Translations under genes and position numbers: made by a program
Assembly: GCA_964595905.1 (NCBI GenBank)
Contig: CAZQSU010000009.1
Location: 1-49,375, forward strand
Direction of reading: 5' to 3'
DNA from: JAFDWI01 sp964595905
Lineage (GTDB): Bacteria; Actinomycetota; Acidimicrobiia; Acidimicrobiales; Iamiaceae
Length of the DNA stretch: 49,375 nt
In this document: piece by piece, positions 33,502 to 41,459 of the stretch
Layout of the letters: the number at the start of each line of letters is the position of its first letter
How positions within the stretch are numbered: position 1 is the first letter of the stretch
Notes under the pieces: model-generated
The model's input: the letters and a program-made list of their open reading frames with translations, nothing else
What the model was told of the DNA's origin: nothing
Databases searched by the model: none

Positions 33502-34482
33502 TCACGGCTCGGTCCCGTCCGGGACGACGCCCCAGTCCTCGACGATCTCCCGCCCGCGGGCCGGATCCGCCGCGAGCCGCAACGCGCAGATGATCGGATG
33601 GGCGACGGCCCAGGGGTGCTCGTCGTCGGCGGGGTGGTCGGGGTTCTCGGGCAGGTACGTGACCGGCGAGACGCGGATCCAGGTGCGCACCGGCGCGTCG
33701 CGGTCGGCGAGCCCGCGCAGCCGACGGTAGGTGCGCATGTTCGGCACGTACGCTCGTGCCGGAAGATCGCCGGCCGCGGCGATCCGGGCCCCACCGAGCG
33801 TGGCCGCCCGCTCGTCCACGCGTACCAGCACGCCGTCGCCCGCCCGCTCGGCGGCCTCGTCGAGTTCGACGCCCAACCCGAGCCAGCCGTCGTCTGGCCA
33901 GTGGGCGGCGGTCTCCCAGAACAGATCCGGCAGCAACGGCAGGCGGCTCGCCTGGCCGATGAGGCCGACCGTGGCGAGTCGACCGATCATCTCGTGGACG
34001 GCGCCGACACTGCGGGAGATGATCGGAGCGAGGTGGCGGGTGGAGACGACCTCGTTCGGCTCGAGGAGCGCGGCGACGGCGACCTCGAGCCCGACGGTGG
34101 TCCAGGGGTTGCCGCCGCGGTCGTCGGCATCGTCCGCCAGTCCTGGGACGGGCGCCTCGATCCGGACTCCGGTGGTCCAGATCCGCAGGTGTCCCCGCCG
34201 GTCCAGCCAGCCCCATCCTGCCCGGCGCAGCACGTCACGTCCGGGTTCGGAGATCCGGTCGGCGATCACCATCGCGGGGCGTCGCGGCGGGGCCTGCTCG
34301 ACGATGCCGGCCAGCCCGGCGGGTGTGGGATGGGCGCGGTCGACCATGGCGACGACGAAGCGGTTCCCGTCGACGCTCAGGGCGCCGTCGTGGCGCTCGG
34401 CCGGGACACCGATGGCCGCGAGCGCCTCGGCGATCTCTCGGAGGAGATCGTCATTCTGCGTCGTTTGTGCCGTCACGAACAC
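33502..34482 (-). CDS. AbiEi-like antitoxin/transcriptional regulator
   Basis: About 326 aa. The N-terminal part has a nuclease-like-fold pattern (ISEPGRDVLRRAGWGWLDRRGHLRI). A winged-helix-like segment (TRHLAPIISRSVGAVHEMIGRLATVGLI) and a long C-terminal domain follow. It overlaps the AbiEii-like toxin gene by 4 bp, the classic antitoxin-toxin layout. The start is probably the GTG at 34482, because the upstream in-frame ATG (34494) lies inside the predicted -10 hexamer. Two 24-bp direct repeats flank the promoter. Confidence 0.68.
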   Translation of the reverse strand: MFVTAQTTQNDDLLREIAEALAAIGVPAERHDGALSVDGNRFVVAMVDRAHPTPAGLAGIVEQAPPRRPAMVIADRISEPGRDVLRRAGWGWLDRRGHLRIWTTGVRIEAPVPGLADDADDRGGNPWTTVGLEVAVAALLEPNEVVSTRHLAPIISRSVGAVHEMIGRLATVGLIGQASRLPLLPDLFWETAAHWPDDGWLGLGVELDEAAERAGDGVLVRVDERAATLGGARIAAAGDLPARAYVPNMRTYRRLRGLADRDAPVRTWIRVSPVTYLPENPDHPADDEHPWAVAHPIICALRLAADPARGREIVEDWGVVPDGTEP

Positions 34483-34489
34483 CGAACAC
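34466..34489. promoter_or_regulatory. 24-bp direct repeat 1 (possible operator)
   Basis: TGTGCCGTCACGAACACCGA plus ACAC (plus strand). It covers the predicted start point and first codons of the AbiEi-like gene. An identical copy lies 63 bp away at 34529-34552. Confidence 0.7.
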
Positions 34490-34518
34490 AGCATAACGGC
34501 ACAGGGGTTTGCTGTCAT
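34490..34518 (-). promoter_or_regulatory. Promoter of the AbiE-like operon
   Basis: Minus strand: -35 ATGACA (34518-34513), a 17-nt spacer, and -10 TATGCT (34495-34490). The GTG at 34482 lies 7 nt downstream, so the mRNA is probably leaderless. The promoter sits between two identical 24-bp repeats. Confidence 0.65.
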
Positions 34519-34528
34519 TTCCCTCGTC

Positions 34529-34552
34529 TGTGCCGTCACGAACACCGAACAC
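34529..34552. promoter_or_regulatory. 24-bp direct repeat 2 (possible operator)
   Basis: Identical to 34466-34489 and just upstream of the -35 of the AbiE-like promoter. The 63-bp distance between copies equals about six helical turns, placing both on the same face of DNA. Confidence 0.7.
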
Positions 34553-34589
34553 CGGGACCCCGGGCCGCTCCCGCACCCCCCGCCCCACT

Positions 34590-34640
34590 CGAACTCTGGG
34601 AGGAAACCCACGATGATCGTGGGTTTCCTCCCAGAGTTCG
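34590..34640. repeat. 51-bp palindromic repeat, family A copy 3
   Basis: A perfect 23-bp inverted repeat around a 5-nt centre (ATGAT), with ends CGAACTC/GAGTTCG. Same element as 6106-6156 and 6232-6282, but with the AAA/TTT positions paired. It lies between the AbiE-like operon and the thioesterase gene. Confidence 0.92.
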
Positions 34641-34674
34641 TTTCGAGTGAGCCGCGGCAACGCTCGGCGCGCGG

Positions 34675-34680
34675 TAGGTT
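34675..34680 (+). promoter_or_regulatory. Leaderless -10 of the thioesterase gene
   Basis: TAGGTT ends 6 nt before the ATG at 34687. Confidence 0.5.
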
Positions 34681-34686
34681 CGGGCA

Positions 34687-35385
34687 ATGACCGAGGCACT
34701 CGACTCCTCCGACGCCGTCGCCGCCATGGCCGACGCCTTCACCCGCGCCGCGAACGGTCCCCGGGTGAGCGAGGACCGCGCACTTGCCGACTCGATGCGC
34801 GAGCTGATCAGGCTCTGTCGCAGCAGCGCGGTCGACGACGAGACCCGACGCTCCGCGATCGAACACCTCGACGCCGCCAACGCCCTGTTGTCGCGTGACC
34901 AGTACACCGGCCCCTACTGGGTCACCGGCCAGTCGATCCTCGAAGCGCCCGACCCCACGCTCGACCTGCAGGCCATGTGCCCCTACTCACCAGGCATGGG
35001 GCCGGCGAACCCGTTGGCCCCCGACATCGAGATCACCGTCGACAGCCACAACGTCGTGCACGGCCGGGTCACGCTGAACGAGGCGTACAACGGCCCGCCC
35101 TTCGACCACTGCCACGGTGGCTTCATCGCGCTGTTGTACGACGACCTGGTCGGCATGGCCACCATGTTGGGCGCCGGCGGCGGCATGACCGCGAACCTCT
35201 CGATCGACTACCGGCGTCCCACCCCGTTGTTCAAACCGCTCGAGATCACCGCGTGGTTCGACCACGCCGAAGGGCGCAAGCTCTACTCGAAGGGCACGAT
35301 GCACTGCGAGGGTGAACTGCTGACCGAAGCCAACGGCCTGTTCATCCGCCCCGACGCCTTCCCGGTCGGCACCCCGACCCCCTGA
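34687..35385 (+). CDS. PaaI/THEM4-like hotdog thioesterase
   Basis: 232 aa. The C-terminal ~130 residues form a hotdog domain. PFDHCHGGFIALLYDDLVGMA carries the HGG...D motif of PaaI-type acyl-CoA thioesterases, and LSIDYRRPTPLFKPLEITAW and TEANGLFIR are typical. The N-terminal ~95 residues, including a charged helix, are not recognised. Likely hydrolyses an acyl- or aryl-CoA. Confidence 0.85.
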   Translation: MTEALDSSDAVAAMADAFTRAANGPRVSEDRALADSMRELIRLCRSSAVDDETRRSAIEHLDAANALLSRDQYTGPYWVTGQSILEAPDPTLDLQAMCPYSPGMGPANPLAPDIEITVDSHNVVHGRVTLNEAYNGPPFDHCHGGFIALLYDDLVGMATMLGAGGGMTANLSIDYRRPTPLFKPLEITAWFDHAEGRKLYSKGTMHCEGELLTEANGLFIRPDAFPVGTPTP

Positions 35386-35399
35386 CCCGCTGATCCACC

Positions 35400-35450
35400 G
35401 GAACTCGTCGCAGTCGTGGCCGGCATGCGGGAGCAACGACGACACGTTCG
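35400..35450. repeat. 51-bp palindromic repeat, family B copy 1 (degenerate)
   Basis: Left arm GGAACTCGTCG, then CAGTCGTGGCCGGCATGCGG and GAGCAACGACGAC. It lines up along its whole length with 36885-36935, but the right end (CACGTTCG) has decayed. It lies between the thioesterase gene and the membrane partner of the sigma factor. Confidence 0.75.
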
Positions 35451-35497
35451 AGCTGGGGTGCCCTGGCCGTCGATACCGGGGCAGATCGCCGGCCCGG

Positions 35498-36364
35498 TCA
35501 GTGGTCGGTCCGGGCGACGGCGGCCTGCCATCGCGCCGCGAAGCCCGCTTCGTTGATCTCGATCGCCTTCGCCCTGTTCACCGGAGTGAACATGAACGTC
35601 CCCGTCGTGGCGCGCAGAGCAACCTCTCGGGCACGCACACTCGACAACTGCGCCTCGAGGACGCCGATCCGCCGGTCAATCGACTGGGTCGTGGTGCGTT
35701 GCCGGAGCTTGTCGATCTCGGTCTGAAGCGACTCGATCGCCGCCTGGTAGCTGACCGCCGAGCGTTCGTCGACCAACTTCGCGCATTCGTCGGACGCGGC
35801 CTCGGCGAGTCGTTCGGTGGCGGCTGCGTCGGTGCCGATGGCGGTGATGTCGACGGAGTCGACCTCGCCGCGCGCCCGGGCATCGATGCGAGGTCGGATC
35901 CATGCCGGCTCTGAACCGGTCTGCCTCGCGACCACGTCGAGGAACGCAGCATCGTCGACAAGCGCGACCACGCTGTCGAGACCGTCCTTCGGCAGGTCAG
36001 CAAGGAGCGCGTGCTCGCGGATCGTGAGCGTGACCGTCGCCTTGTAGTAGTGCGCGGCCGTCGGGGGCGCCATGTCGGCTCCGTTGGCAGCCGGGATCGT
36101 GATGCCTCCCCTCCCCGGAGCAGTGGTCGTGGTCGCCGCCGGGGCGGCGGCGGTGTGGGTCTCCGACGGGCCCGATCGCCGGAGACCGGCGATGCCCCCG
36201 CCGACCAGTGCCGCGATCACGAGTGCTGCCGCCGAGACGGCGAACGCGCGCTGGCGGCGCATGGCACGCTCGCGGGCGTGGATCGCATCGAGCGGCACGT
36301 CGTCGATCGGAGGTGTCGCGTTCGCGGCTCGTCGGAGTCGTGCCTCGAGTTCGTCGTTCTGCAT
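35498..36364 (-). CDS. Single-pass membrane protein, putative sigma-factor partner
   Basis: 288 aa. The N-terminus (DELEARLRRAANATPPIDDV...RRQRAFAVSAAALVIAALVGGGIAG) matches the short cytoplasmic tail plus one helix common in proteins encoded after actinobacterial ECF sigma genes. A Thr/Pro linker and an ectodomain follow. The ectodomain starts AHYYKATVTLTI and contains SVDITAIGTDAAATERLAEAA and a coiled coil (AIESLQTEIDKLRQR...LEAQLSSVRAREVAL), resembling Wzz-like chain-length regulators. It starts 12 bp after the sigma gene behind GAGGAGGAG. Anti-sigma role is inferred from position. Confidence 0.68.
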   Translation of the reverse strand: MQNDELEARLRRAANATPPIDDVPLDAIHARERAMRRQRAFAVSAAALVIAALVGGGIAGLRRSGPSETHTAAAPAATTTTAPGRGGITIPAANGADMAPPTAAHYYKATVTLTIREHALLADLPKDGLDSVVALVDDAAFLDVVARQTGSEPAWIRPRIDARARGEVDSVDITAIGTDAAATERLAEAASDECAKLVDERSAVSYQAAIESLQTEIDKLRQRTTTQSIDRRIGVLEAQLSSVRAREVALRATTGTFMFTPVNRAKAIEINEAGFAARWQAAVARTDH

Positions 36365-36376
36365 GGGATCTCCTCC

Positions 36377-36829
36377 TCAGTCGAGGCTCACGCGGAGCTT
36401 GGAGAGCGCAGCGTGCGTGGCGGCTTTGACGGTTCCCTGGGTCACTCCGAGGGCCTTGGCGGTGTCGGCCACGCTCAGGTCACCGAGGTACCGCAGCACG
36501 AGTGCCGCCCGTTGCCGCTCGGGCAAGGCCAGCAGCTCGTCGCGGAAGTGCACTCGCTCGACGACACCGTCGGCATGGTCGGCCGTGGTGAGCCTGATCT
36601 TGCCGGGGGCGACGCGACGGCGCAGCGTGCGGCGGCCGACGTTGGTCGCCACCACACAGACCCACCCGGCCGGTCGGTCCATGCGGCCGACCCGATGCCA
36701 CCGCAGGGCCGCCTTGGCGTAGGCCTCCTGGGTGGCGTCCTGGGCGACGTCGGCGTCGCCGAGCGCGAGCGCCACGGTGCGCAGCACGCTCGTATAGGTC
36801 TTCCGTGCGAAGTCGTCGAATTCGGTCAT
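36377..36829 (-). CDS. ECF RNA polymerase sigma factor
   Basis: A 150-aa sigma-70 family protein with ECF architecture. Region 2 has ALGDADVAQDATQEAYAKAALRW, and region 4 has LPERQRAALVLRYLGDLSVADTAKALGVTQGTVKAATHAALSKLR. The start is ATG at 36829; the open frame upstream crosses the palindromic repeat and is not conserved. It probably controls its own operon and is restrained by the membrane protein that follows. Confidence 0.9.
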   Translation of the reverse strand: MTEFDDFARKTYTSVLRTVALALGDADVAQDATQEAYAKAALRWHRVGRMDRPAGWVCVVATNVGRRTLRRRVAPGKIRLTTADHADGVVERVHFRDELLALPERQRAALVLRYLGDLSVADTAKALGVTQGTVKAATHAALSKLRVSLD

Positions 36830-36884
36830 TCGTCTGCTCTGAGTCTCTCGAGGCGCCGAAAGGTTGAGTCCAGCAGCCGAAATC

Positions 36885-36935
36885 GGAACTCGTCGCAGTT
36901 GTGGCCGCTCTGCGGGAGCAACTACGACGAGTTCC
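36885..36935. repeat. 51-bp palindromic repeat, family B copy 2 (intact)
   Basis: A near-perfect nested palindrome: GGAACTCGTCG / CGACGAGTTCC outer arms, AGTTG/CAACT next, CCGC-tct-GCGG at the centre. The total is exactly 51 bp, like family A, and both share GAACTC...GAGTTC ends. A partial third copy (GCTGCGGGAGCAACGGCGAC) is visible at about 36974-36993. Confidence 0.88.
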
Positions 36936-37047
36936 GAGCGCGGAATCGGAAGGACCTGGACGTGCCAGCTCATGCTGCGGGAGCAACGGCGACGGGATCG
37001 AGTCGTGTCGCCCCGGTCGATCGCAGCGGAGCGGGGCGGAGCCGGCC

Positions 37048-38583
37048 TCAGGAGCCGCCGGTGAGGAACTGCTGGTACGCGGGGTTGTCGGCCTCGTTGC
37101 CGAAGGGGTAGCCGAGCGTGGTGAGGAAGGTGTGGAACGCAGCGCGCTCACGCGGGGGAACCTCGAACCCGGCGAGCACCCGGCCCACGTCGGCGCCGTG
37201 GTTCCGGTAGTGGAACAGGCTGATGTTCCACCGCCCACCCAGCACCCCGAGGAAATCCATGAGCGCCCCGGCCCGTTCGGGAAACTCGAAGTGGTACACG
37301 ACCTCGTCGGATACGCCAGAGGCCCGGCCGCCGACCATGTGGCGTACGTGCAACTTGGCGACGTCGTTGTCGGACAGATCGATGGTGTCGTACCCGGCGC
37401 CACGCAGCGTGCCGGCCAGATCCACCGCGTCGGCCCGCGACGTGGTGGTCACTCCCACGAAGATCTGCGCGCTCGTCCGATCGTGCAGGCGGTAGTTGAA
37501 CTCGGTGATCACGCGTTTGCCGAGCATGTCACAGAAGTCGCTGAACGCGCCCTTGCGCTCGGGAATCGTCACCGCGAACAACGCCTCGCGCTCCTCGCCC
37601 ACCTCGGCCTGTTCGGCAACGAACCGCAACCGGTCGAAGTTCATGTTGGCGCCGCTGAGCACCGCGACCAGATGCTTGCCGGCCACGTCGTGGTGCTCGG
37701 CCCAGCGCTTCATCCCCGCCACCGACAGCGCCCCGGCGGGCTCGACGATCGAGCGGGTGTCGTCGAACACGTCCTTGATGGCACCGCTGATCTCGCCGTT
37801 GGTGACCGTGACCATCTCGTCGACCACCTCGCGGGCCAACGCGAACGTGTAGTCGCCGACCCGGCGCACCGCGACGCCGTCCGCGAAGATCCCGACCTCG
37901 GCGAGCTCCACCGGCCGGCCCGCCGCGAGCGATCGGGACATGGCATCGGCTTCGACCGATTCCACGCCGATGACGGCGACCTCGGGCATCACCGCTTTGA
38001 GGTACGCGCCGATCCCGCCGATGAGCCCGCCACCGCCGACGGGCACGAACACCGCGTCGAGCCCGTCGGTCGCCCGGCGCACGATCTCATCACCGATCGT
38101 GCCCTGACCGGCGACGACGAGCGGGTCGTCGAAGGGATGGACGAACGTCATGCCCGACGCGGCGACGAGCGTGTCACAATGCACCTTCGCGTCCGAGAAG
38201 CTGTCGCCGGCGAGCACCACCTCGGCGCCCAGGGCACGCACGGACTCGATCTTGATCCACGGGGTGGTCTCGGGCATCACGATTCGGGCGGCGACGCCCA
38301 GCCGGCGTGCGGAGAAGGCGACGCCCTGGGCGTGGTTGCCCGCCGATGCGGTGATCACGCCGCGGTCGAGCTCCGCACGCGACAGGTGCGCGATGCGGTT
38401 GTGTGCTCCCCGGATCTTGAAGCTGAACACCGGCTGGAGGTCTTCACGCTTGAACGACACCGCACACCCGAGGCGGGCCGAGAGCCGACGGGCCGTGTCG
38501 AGCGGCGTCTCGTGGGCGACGTCGTAGACCCGGCTGGTCAGGATCGCCCGCAGCAACTCGCCCGGTTCGACCGCCGGTGGCAT
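37048..38583 (-). CDS. ilvA: Threonine ammonia-lyase, biosynthetic
   Basis: A 511-aa PLP enzyme that deaminates threonine to 2-oxobutyrate for isoleucine synthesis. The PLP Lys is in FSFKIRGAHN, then ASAGNHAQGVAFSA, PVGGGGLIGGIGAYL and SGANMNFDRLRF. The C-terminal ~190 residues form two ACT-like regulatory domains (EEREALFAVTIPERKGAFSDF and SDEVVYHFEFPERAGALMDF). This marks the isoleucine-feedback-controlled form. ATG at 38583, or GTG at 38589 giving a 4-bp overlap with the acyl-CoA synthetase gene upstream. Confidence 0.94.
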   Translation of the reverse strand: MPPAVEPGELLRAILTSRVYDVAHETPLDTARRLSARLGCAVSFKREDLQPVFSFKIRGAHNRIAHLSRAELDRGVITASAGNHAQGVAFSARRLGVAARIVMPETTPWIKIESVRALGAEVVLAGDSFSDAKVHCDTLVAASGMTFVHPFDDPLVVAGQGTIGDEIVRRATDGLDAVFVPVGGGGLIGGIGAYLKAVMPEVAVIGVESVEADAMSRSLAAGRPVELAEVGIFADGVAVRRVGDYTFALAREVVDEMVTVTNGEISGAIKDVFDDTRSIVEPAGALSVAGMKRWAEHHDVAGKHLVAVLSGANMNFDRLRFVAEQAEVGEEREALFAVTIPERKGAFSDFCDMLGKRVITEFNYRLHDRTSAQIFVGVTTTSRADAVDLAGTLRGAGYDTIDLSDNDVAKLHVRHMVGGRASGVSDEVVYHFEFPERAGALMDFLGVLGGRWNISLFHYRNHGADVGRVLAGFEVPPRERAAFHTFLTTLGYPFGNEADNPAYQQFLTGGS

Positions 38584-38585
38584 GG

Positions 38586-40307
38586 TCACGGGGACAGTTC
38601 GGTGCGCAGATCCCGCTTGAGGAACTTGCCCGCCGCGTTGCGGGGCAGGGGCTCGGTGCGCACGTCGATCCGGTCGGGCACCTTGAACGCGGCGAGCCGC
38701 TCGGCCACGAAGGCACGCAGTTCGTCCTCGGTGAGGGCGACCCCCGGCTTGGGGAGCACCGACGCGGCGACCGTCTCGCCCAGGCGCTCGTCGGGGATCC
38801 CGAACACCGCCGCCTCGTGCACACCGGGGTGCTCGTAGAGGGCGTCCTCGACCTCGGCGCAGTAGACGTTCTCGCCGCCGCGCAGCACCATGTCCTTGGC
38901 ACGGTCCGACACGTACACGAACCCGTCCGCGTCGACGTGGCCGATGTCGCCCGTGCGCAGCCAACCGTCCACGATCGTCTCGGCGGTCGCCTCGGGCCGG
39001 TTCCAGTAGCCACGGATCAGATGCGGGCCGGTCATCCACAGCTCGCCGGTCGCGCCGGTGGGCAACGGGTTGCCGTCGGGGTCGCGGGCCTCGATGTCGG
39101 CGATCGCCACCAGTCGACCGGTGCTCGTGGGATGGGTCACGTAGTCGTCGCCGGAGTTGCCGGGCCCGTACGAGTTGGTCTCGGTCATGCCGTAGCCGAT
39201 GTTGGGGCGGGCCTTGGTGAACGACTCGTCGACCTTGGCCACGAGCTTCGCCGGGGTCGGGGCGCCTCCGCCGCCCACGCTCACCAGGCTCGACGTGTCG
39301 AACTCGCCGAACCGCGGCGACGACACGAGGTCGTGGCTCTGGGTGGGCACGCCGACGAAGTTGGTGACCCGTTCGGCCTCGATCAACTCCAGGGCCCGCT
39401 CAGCGTCCCAGTGGTGCATGATCACCAGCTTCAGGCCGCTCGACAGACAACTCAACATCACCGGCACCGACCCGGTCACGTGGAACAGCGGCACGATCAG
39501 GATGAACACCGGCCGGGTGATGCCCGACGCGGCGGCCACGTCGGAGGACGGCGCGTCACCGTTCTGGCCGGCCTGCTGCTCGCCGTCGCCGACGACCCGC
39601 ATCCGCTCGATCGCGGCGCGCGCGCCGTAGGCCAACAGCGCGCTCAGCACCGCGCGGTGCGTGGACACCGCTCCCTTGGCGCGGCCGGTCGTGCCCGACG
39701 TGTACAGGATCGTCGCGTCGTCATCGGGGCCGATGTCGGTCGCCTGCGGTGCTGCACCCGCGACGGACACGTCCTCGAAGCGGTCGACCCCGTCGGGGGC
39801 CGCGTCGCCGAGACGCACCCCGACCAGGGCGATGCCGCGCTCGGTACACCCGGACGCCAGGCGTTCGACCCGCTCGGCGTCGGCGACGACGACCGCTGGC
39901 GCGGCGTCGTCGAGGGCGTAGTCGAGTTCGTCCGCGGTCCACCACGCATTCAGCGACACGACGATCGCCCCCACCGAGATCGCCGCCCCCCACGTCACGA
40001 TCCATTCGGGGAAGTTGCGCATGGCGATCGCCACCCGGTCGCCTTTGGCGACGCCGTAGGTGTCGACCAACGCGGCGGCGAACGCGTCGACCGCGTCGAT
40101 CCATTCGCCGAACGTCCAGCGTTCGTCCTCGTACACCAGAAACGTCTCGTCGCGTCGCGTGCGCGCCGAGTCGACGAGCAACTTGAGGTTCCGCGGGGTG
40201 TTGGCGAACACCTTGGTCGTCCGACCGTCGATCTGCGCGGTGGTGATGGCGAAACGTTCCCCGGGTGCGGTCACCCGCGCCTGGGCTTCTTCGAATCCGA
40301 GTGGCAC
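38586..40307 (-). CDS. Acyl-CoA synthetase (AMP-forming)
   Basis: A 573-aa adenylate-forming enzyme. The P-loop-like motif is ILYTSGTTGRAKGA, NIGYGMTETNSYG follows, the hinge region is DGWLRTGDIGHVDADGFVYVSDRAKDMV, and the C-terminal lysine is in PLPRNAAGKFLKRDL. It activates a carboxylic acid, probably a fatty or aromatic acid, to acyl-CoA. The start is GTG at 40307 with TAGGGT 7 nt upstream (leaderless). Overlaps the threonine dehydratase gene. Confidence 0.92.
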   Translation of the reverse strand: MPLGFEEAQARVTAPGERFAITTAQIDGRTTKVFANTPRNLKLLVDSARTRRDETFLVYEDERWTFGEWIDAVDAFAAALVDTYGVAKGDRVAIAMRNFPEWIVTWGAAISVGAIVVSLNAWWTADELDYALDDAAPAVVVADAERVERLASGCTERGIALVGVRLGDAAPDGVDRFEDVSVAGAAPQATDIGPDDDATILYTSGTTGRAKGAVSTHRAVLSALLAYGARAAIERMRVVGDGEQQAGQNGDAPSSDVAAASGITRPVFILIVPLFHVTGSVPVMLSCLSSGLKLVIMHHWDAERALELIEAERVTNFVGVPTQSHDLVSSPRFGEFDTSSLVSVGGGGAPTPAKLVAKVDESFTKARPNIGYGMTETNSYGPGNSGDDYVTHPTSTGRLVAIADIEARDPDGNPLPTGATGELWMTGPHLIRGYWNRPEATAETIVDGWLRTGDIGHVDADGFVYVSDRAKDMVLRGGENVYCAEVEDALYEHPGVHEAAVFGIPDERLGETVAASVLPKPGVALTEDELRAFVAERLAAFKVPDRIDVRTEPLPRNAAGKFLKRDLRTELSP

Positions 40308-40314
40308 GTCGGGA

Positions 40315-40320
40315 ACCCTA
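40315..40320 (-). promoter_or_regulatory. Leaderless -10 of the acyl-CoA synthetase gene
   Basis: TAGGGT on the minus strand ends 7 nt before the GTG at 40307 and fixes that start. Confidence 0.5.
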
Positions 40321-40478
40321 GTTGCGCGCTTCACGGTCGTGTCCCGATGGGCAGCCTGGTCGCCGGCACGGTGCGGCTGCGCGCCGGCCGGTGCCGGCTG
40401 ATCGACGAGTCGCCGCCGTGGTCCGGGGAGCCGCTCGGACACTACGCTGGCACTTTGCGCGAGCACGAGGAGGGATCG

Positions 40479-41402
40479 ATGAACCGGACTTCGAAGGCGC
40501 CGATGAGTCTGCGACGACGCGGGGCCGTCTCGGCCCTGCTCGGCCTGGTGATCGCATCGGGCGTCGCCTGCATTCCCGAGTTCGGGGAGGTCAGTGGACC
40601 GGTACGCCACGGCACCCTCACGACGTCGAACGGTGAGTCCTACGTGTACTCGAGCGACGGAGACCTGCTCCGGGCCACCGCCCCCGACACCAACACCTAC
40701 AACGGCGTTCGCGAGTTCTTCTGGCGCACCAATGGCGCCTACGTGGCCGACCAGCAAGCGTGCATCACCTGGAACACCCCGACGGGTTCATCCGGCACAG
40801 ACCAGATCCAGCCCGGTCTCGCGCTCCGCATCGCTCCGTCCGGTCCGGACGGCAAAGGCGTGAAGGGCATCACGGTCAACGAGAACATCTGGTCGGCCGC
40901 GGTCTGGTATGTGTGGGTCAACGTCTGGGACTCGACCGACACGGTGCAGCCCTATCACGGCGTGCAGTTGTTCGATCTCTCACCGATCGTCGGCATGTTC
41001 TGGCTCGAAGACGGCGTCGTGCATTCGACGCTCGTCCACGATCCGTGGCACGTCTGCGCGCGGACACAGGGCCTGACGCTGACGTTCAAGGTGTGGACCG
41101 GAACGAACCCGGAACCCGCCTGGGACGATCCGGACCACGTGTTCACCACGACCCTGCCCGAGGGGTGGAACCATCCGGGCTATTCGGGCGGCTACGTCGG
41201 CCATGTCAGAGGCGGCGAGACCGCGGTGTTCTCCGGCCAGACGAGCGCGCCCCTGTGTCTGGTGCCCGACATGATCGACACCGCCCATTGTCAGGAGCTC
41301 CTGTCGCCGACCACCACGTCGACGATCGAACCCGTGACGACGGTGCCCGACCCGCCCGTGACATCGACCCTGCCGTCGCCGACGACGACGTCGCCCGGCT
41401 GA
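40479..41402 (+). CDS. Lipoprotein P5, distant relative of the P1-P4 family
   Basis: 307 aa. The lipoprotein signal LLGLVIASGVAC has its Cys at 31. The ectodomain shares landmarks with P1-P4: NTYNGVREFFWRT (compare NRREVWT), IQPGLALRIAP (compare PQPGIALR), ITVNENIW (compare IIDQNIW), VWVNVWDS (compare LKVNVWRW) and FKVWTGTNPEPAW (compare VKSWLVEDPEPPW). It lacks the middle β insert and ends in a Thr/Pro-rich tail. It has extra Cys that could form disulfides. ATG at 40479 behind GAGGAGGGA. Function unknown. Confidence 0.78.
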   Translation: MNRTSKAPMSLRRRGAVSALLGLVIASGVACIPEFGEVSGPVRHGTLTTSNGESYVYSSDGDLLRATAPDTNTYNGVREFFWRTNGAYVADQQACITWNTPTGSSGTDQIQPGLALRIAPSGPDGKGVKGITVNENIWSAAVWYVWVNVWDSTDTVQPYHGVQLFDLSPIVGMFWLEDGVVHSTLVHDPWHVCARTQGLTLTFKVWTGTNPEPAWDDPDHVFTTTLPEGWNHPGYSGGYVGHVRGGETAVFSGQTSAPLCLVPDMIDTAHCQELLSPTTTSTIEPVTTVPDPPVTSTLPSPTTTSPG

Positions 41403-41459
41403 GCGGAACGGCCCAGCGGTATGGCGACCGAGTGCCGGATCGACCGCGAGGTCAGGTGA

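Noticed and set aside
32750..34640. Whole AbiE region as part of a larger defence island
   Set aside because: The flanking genes (SRPBCC protein, thioesterase) are ordinary, and no other defence genes except the distant VapBC pair are visible.
34483..34866. Longer AbiEi-like protein starting upstream
   Set aside because: The extension would translate the palindrome and the promoter itself, including the predicted -35 and -10. The conserved part begins after 34482.
38577..40478. Long plus-strand frame upstream of lipoprotein P5
   Set aside because: It is the reverse shadow of the acyl-CoA synthetase gene. P5 begins at 40479 with a strong ribosome binding site and lipoprotein signal.
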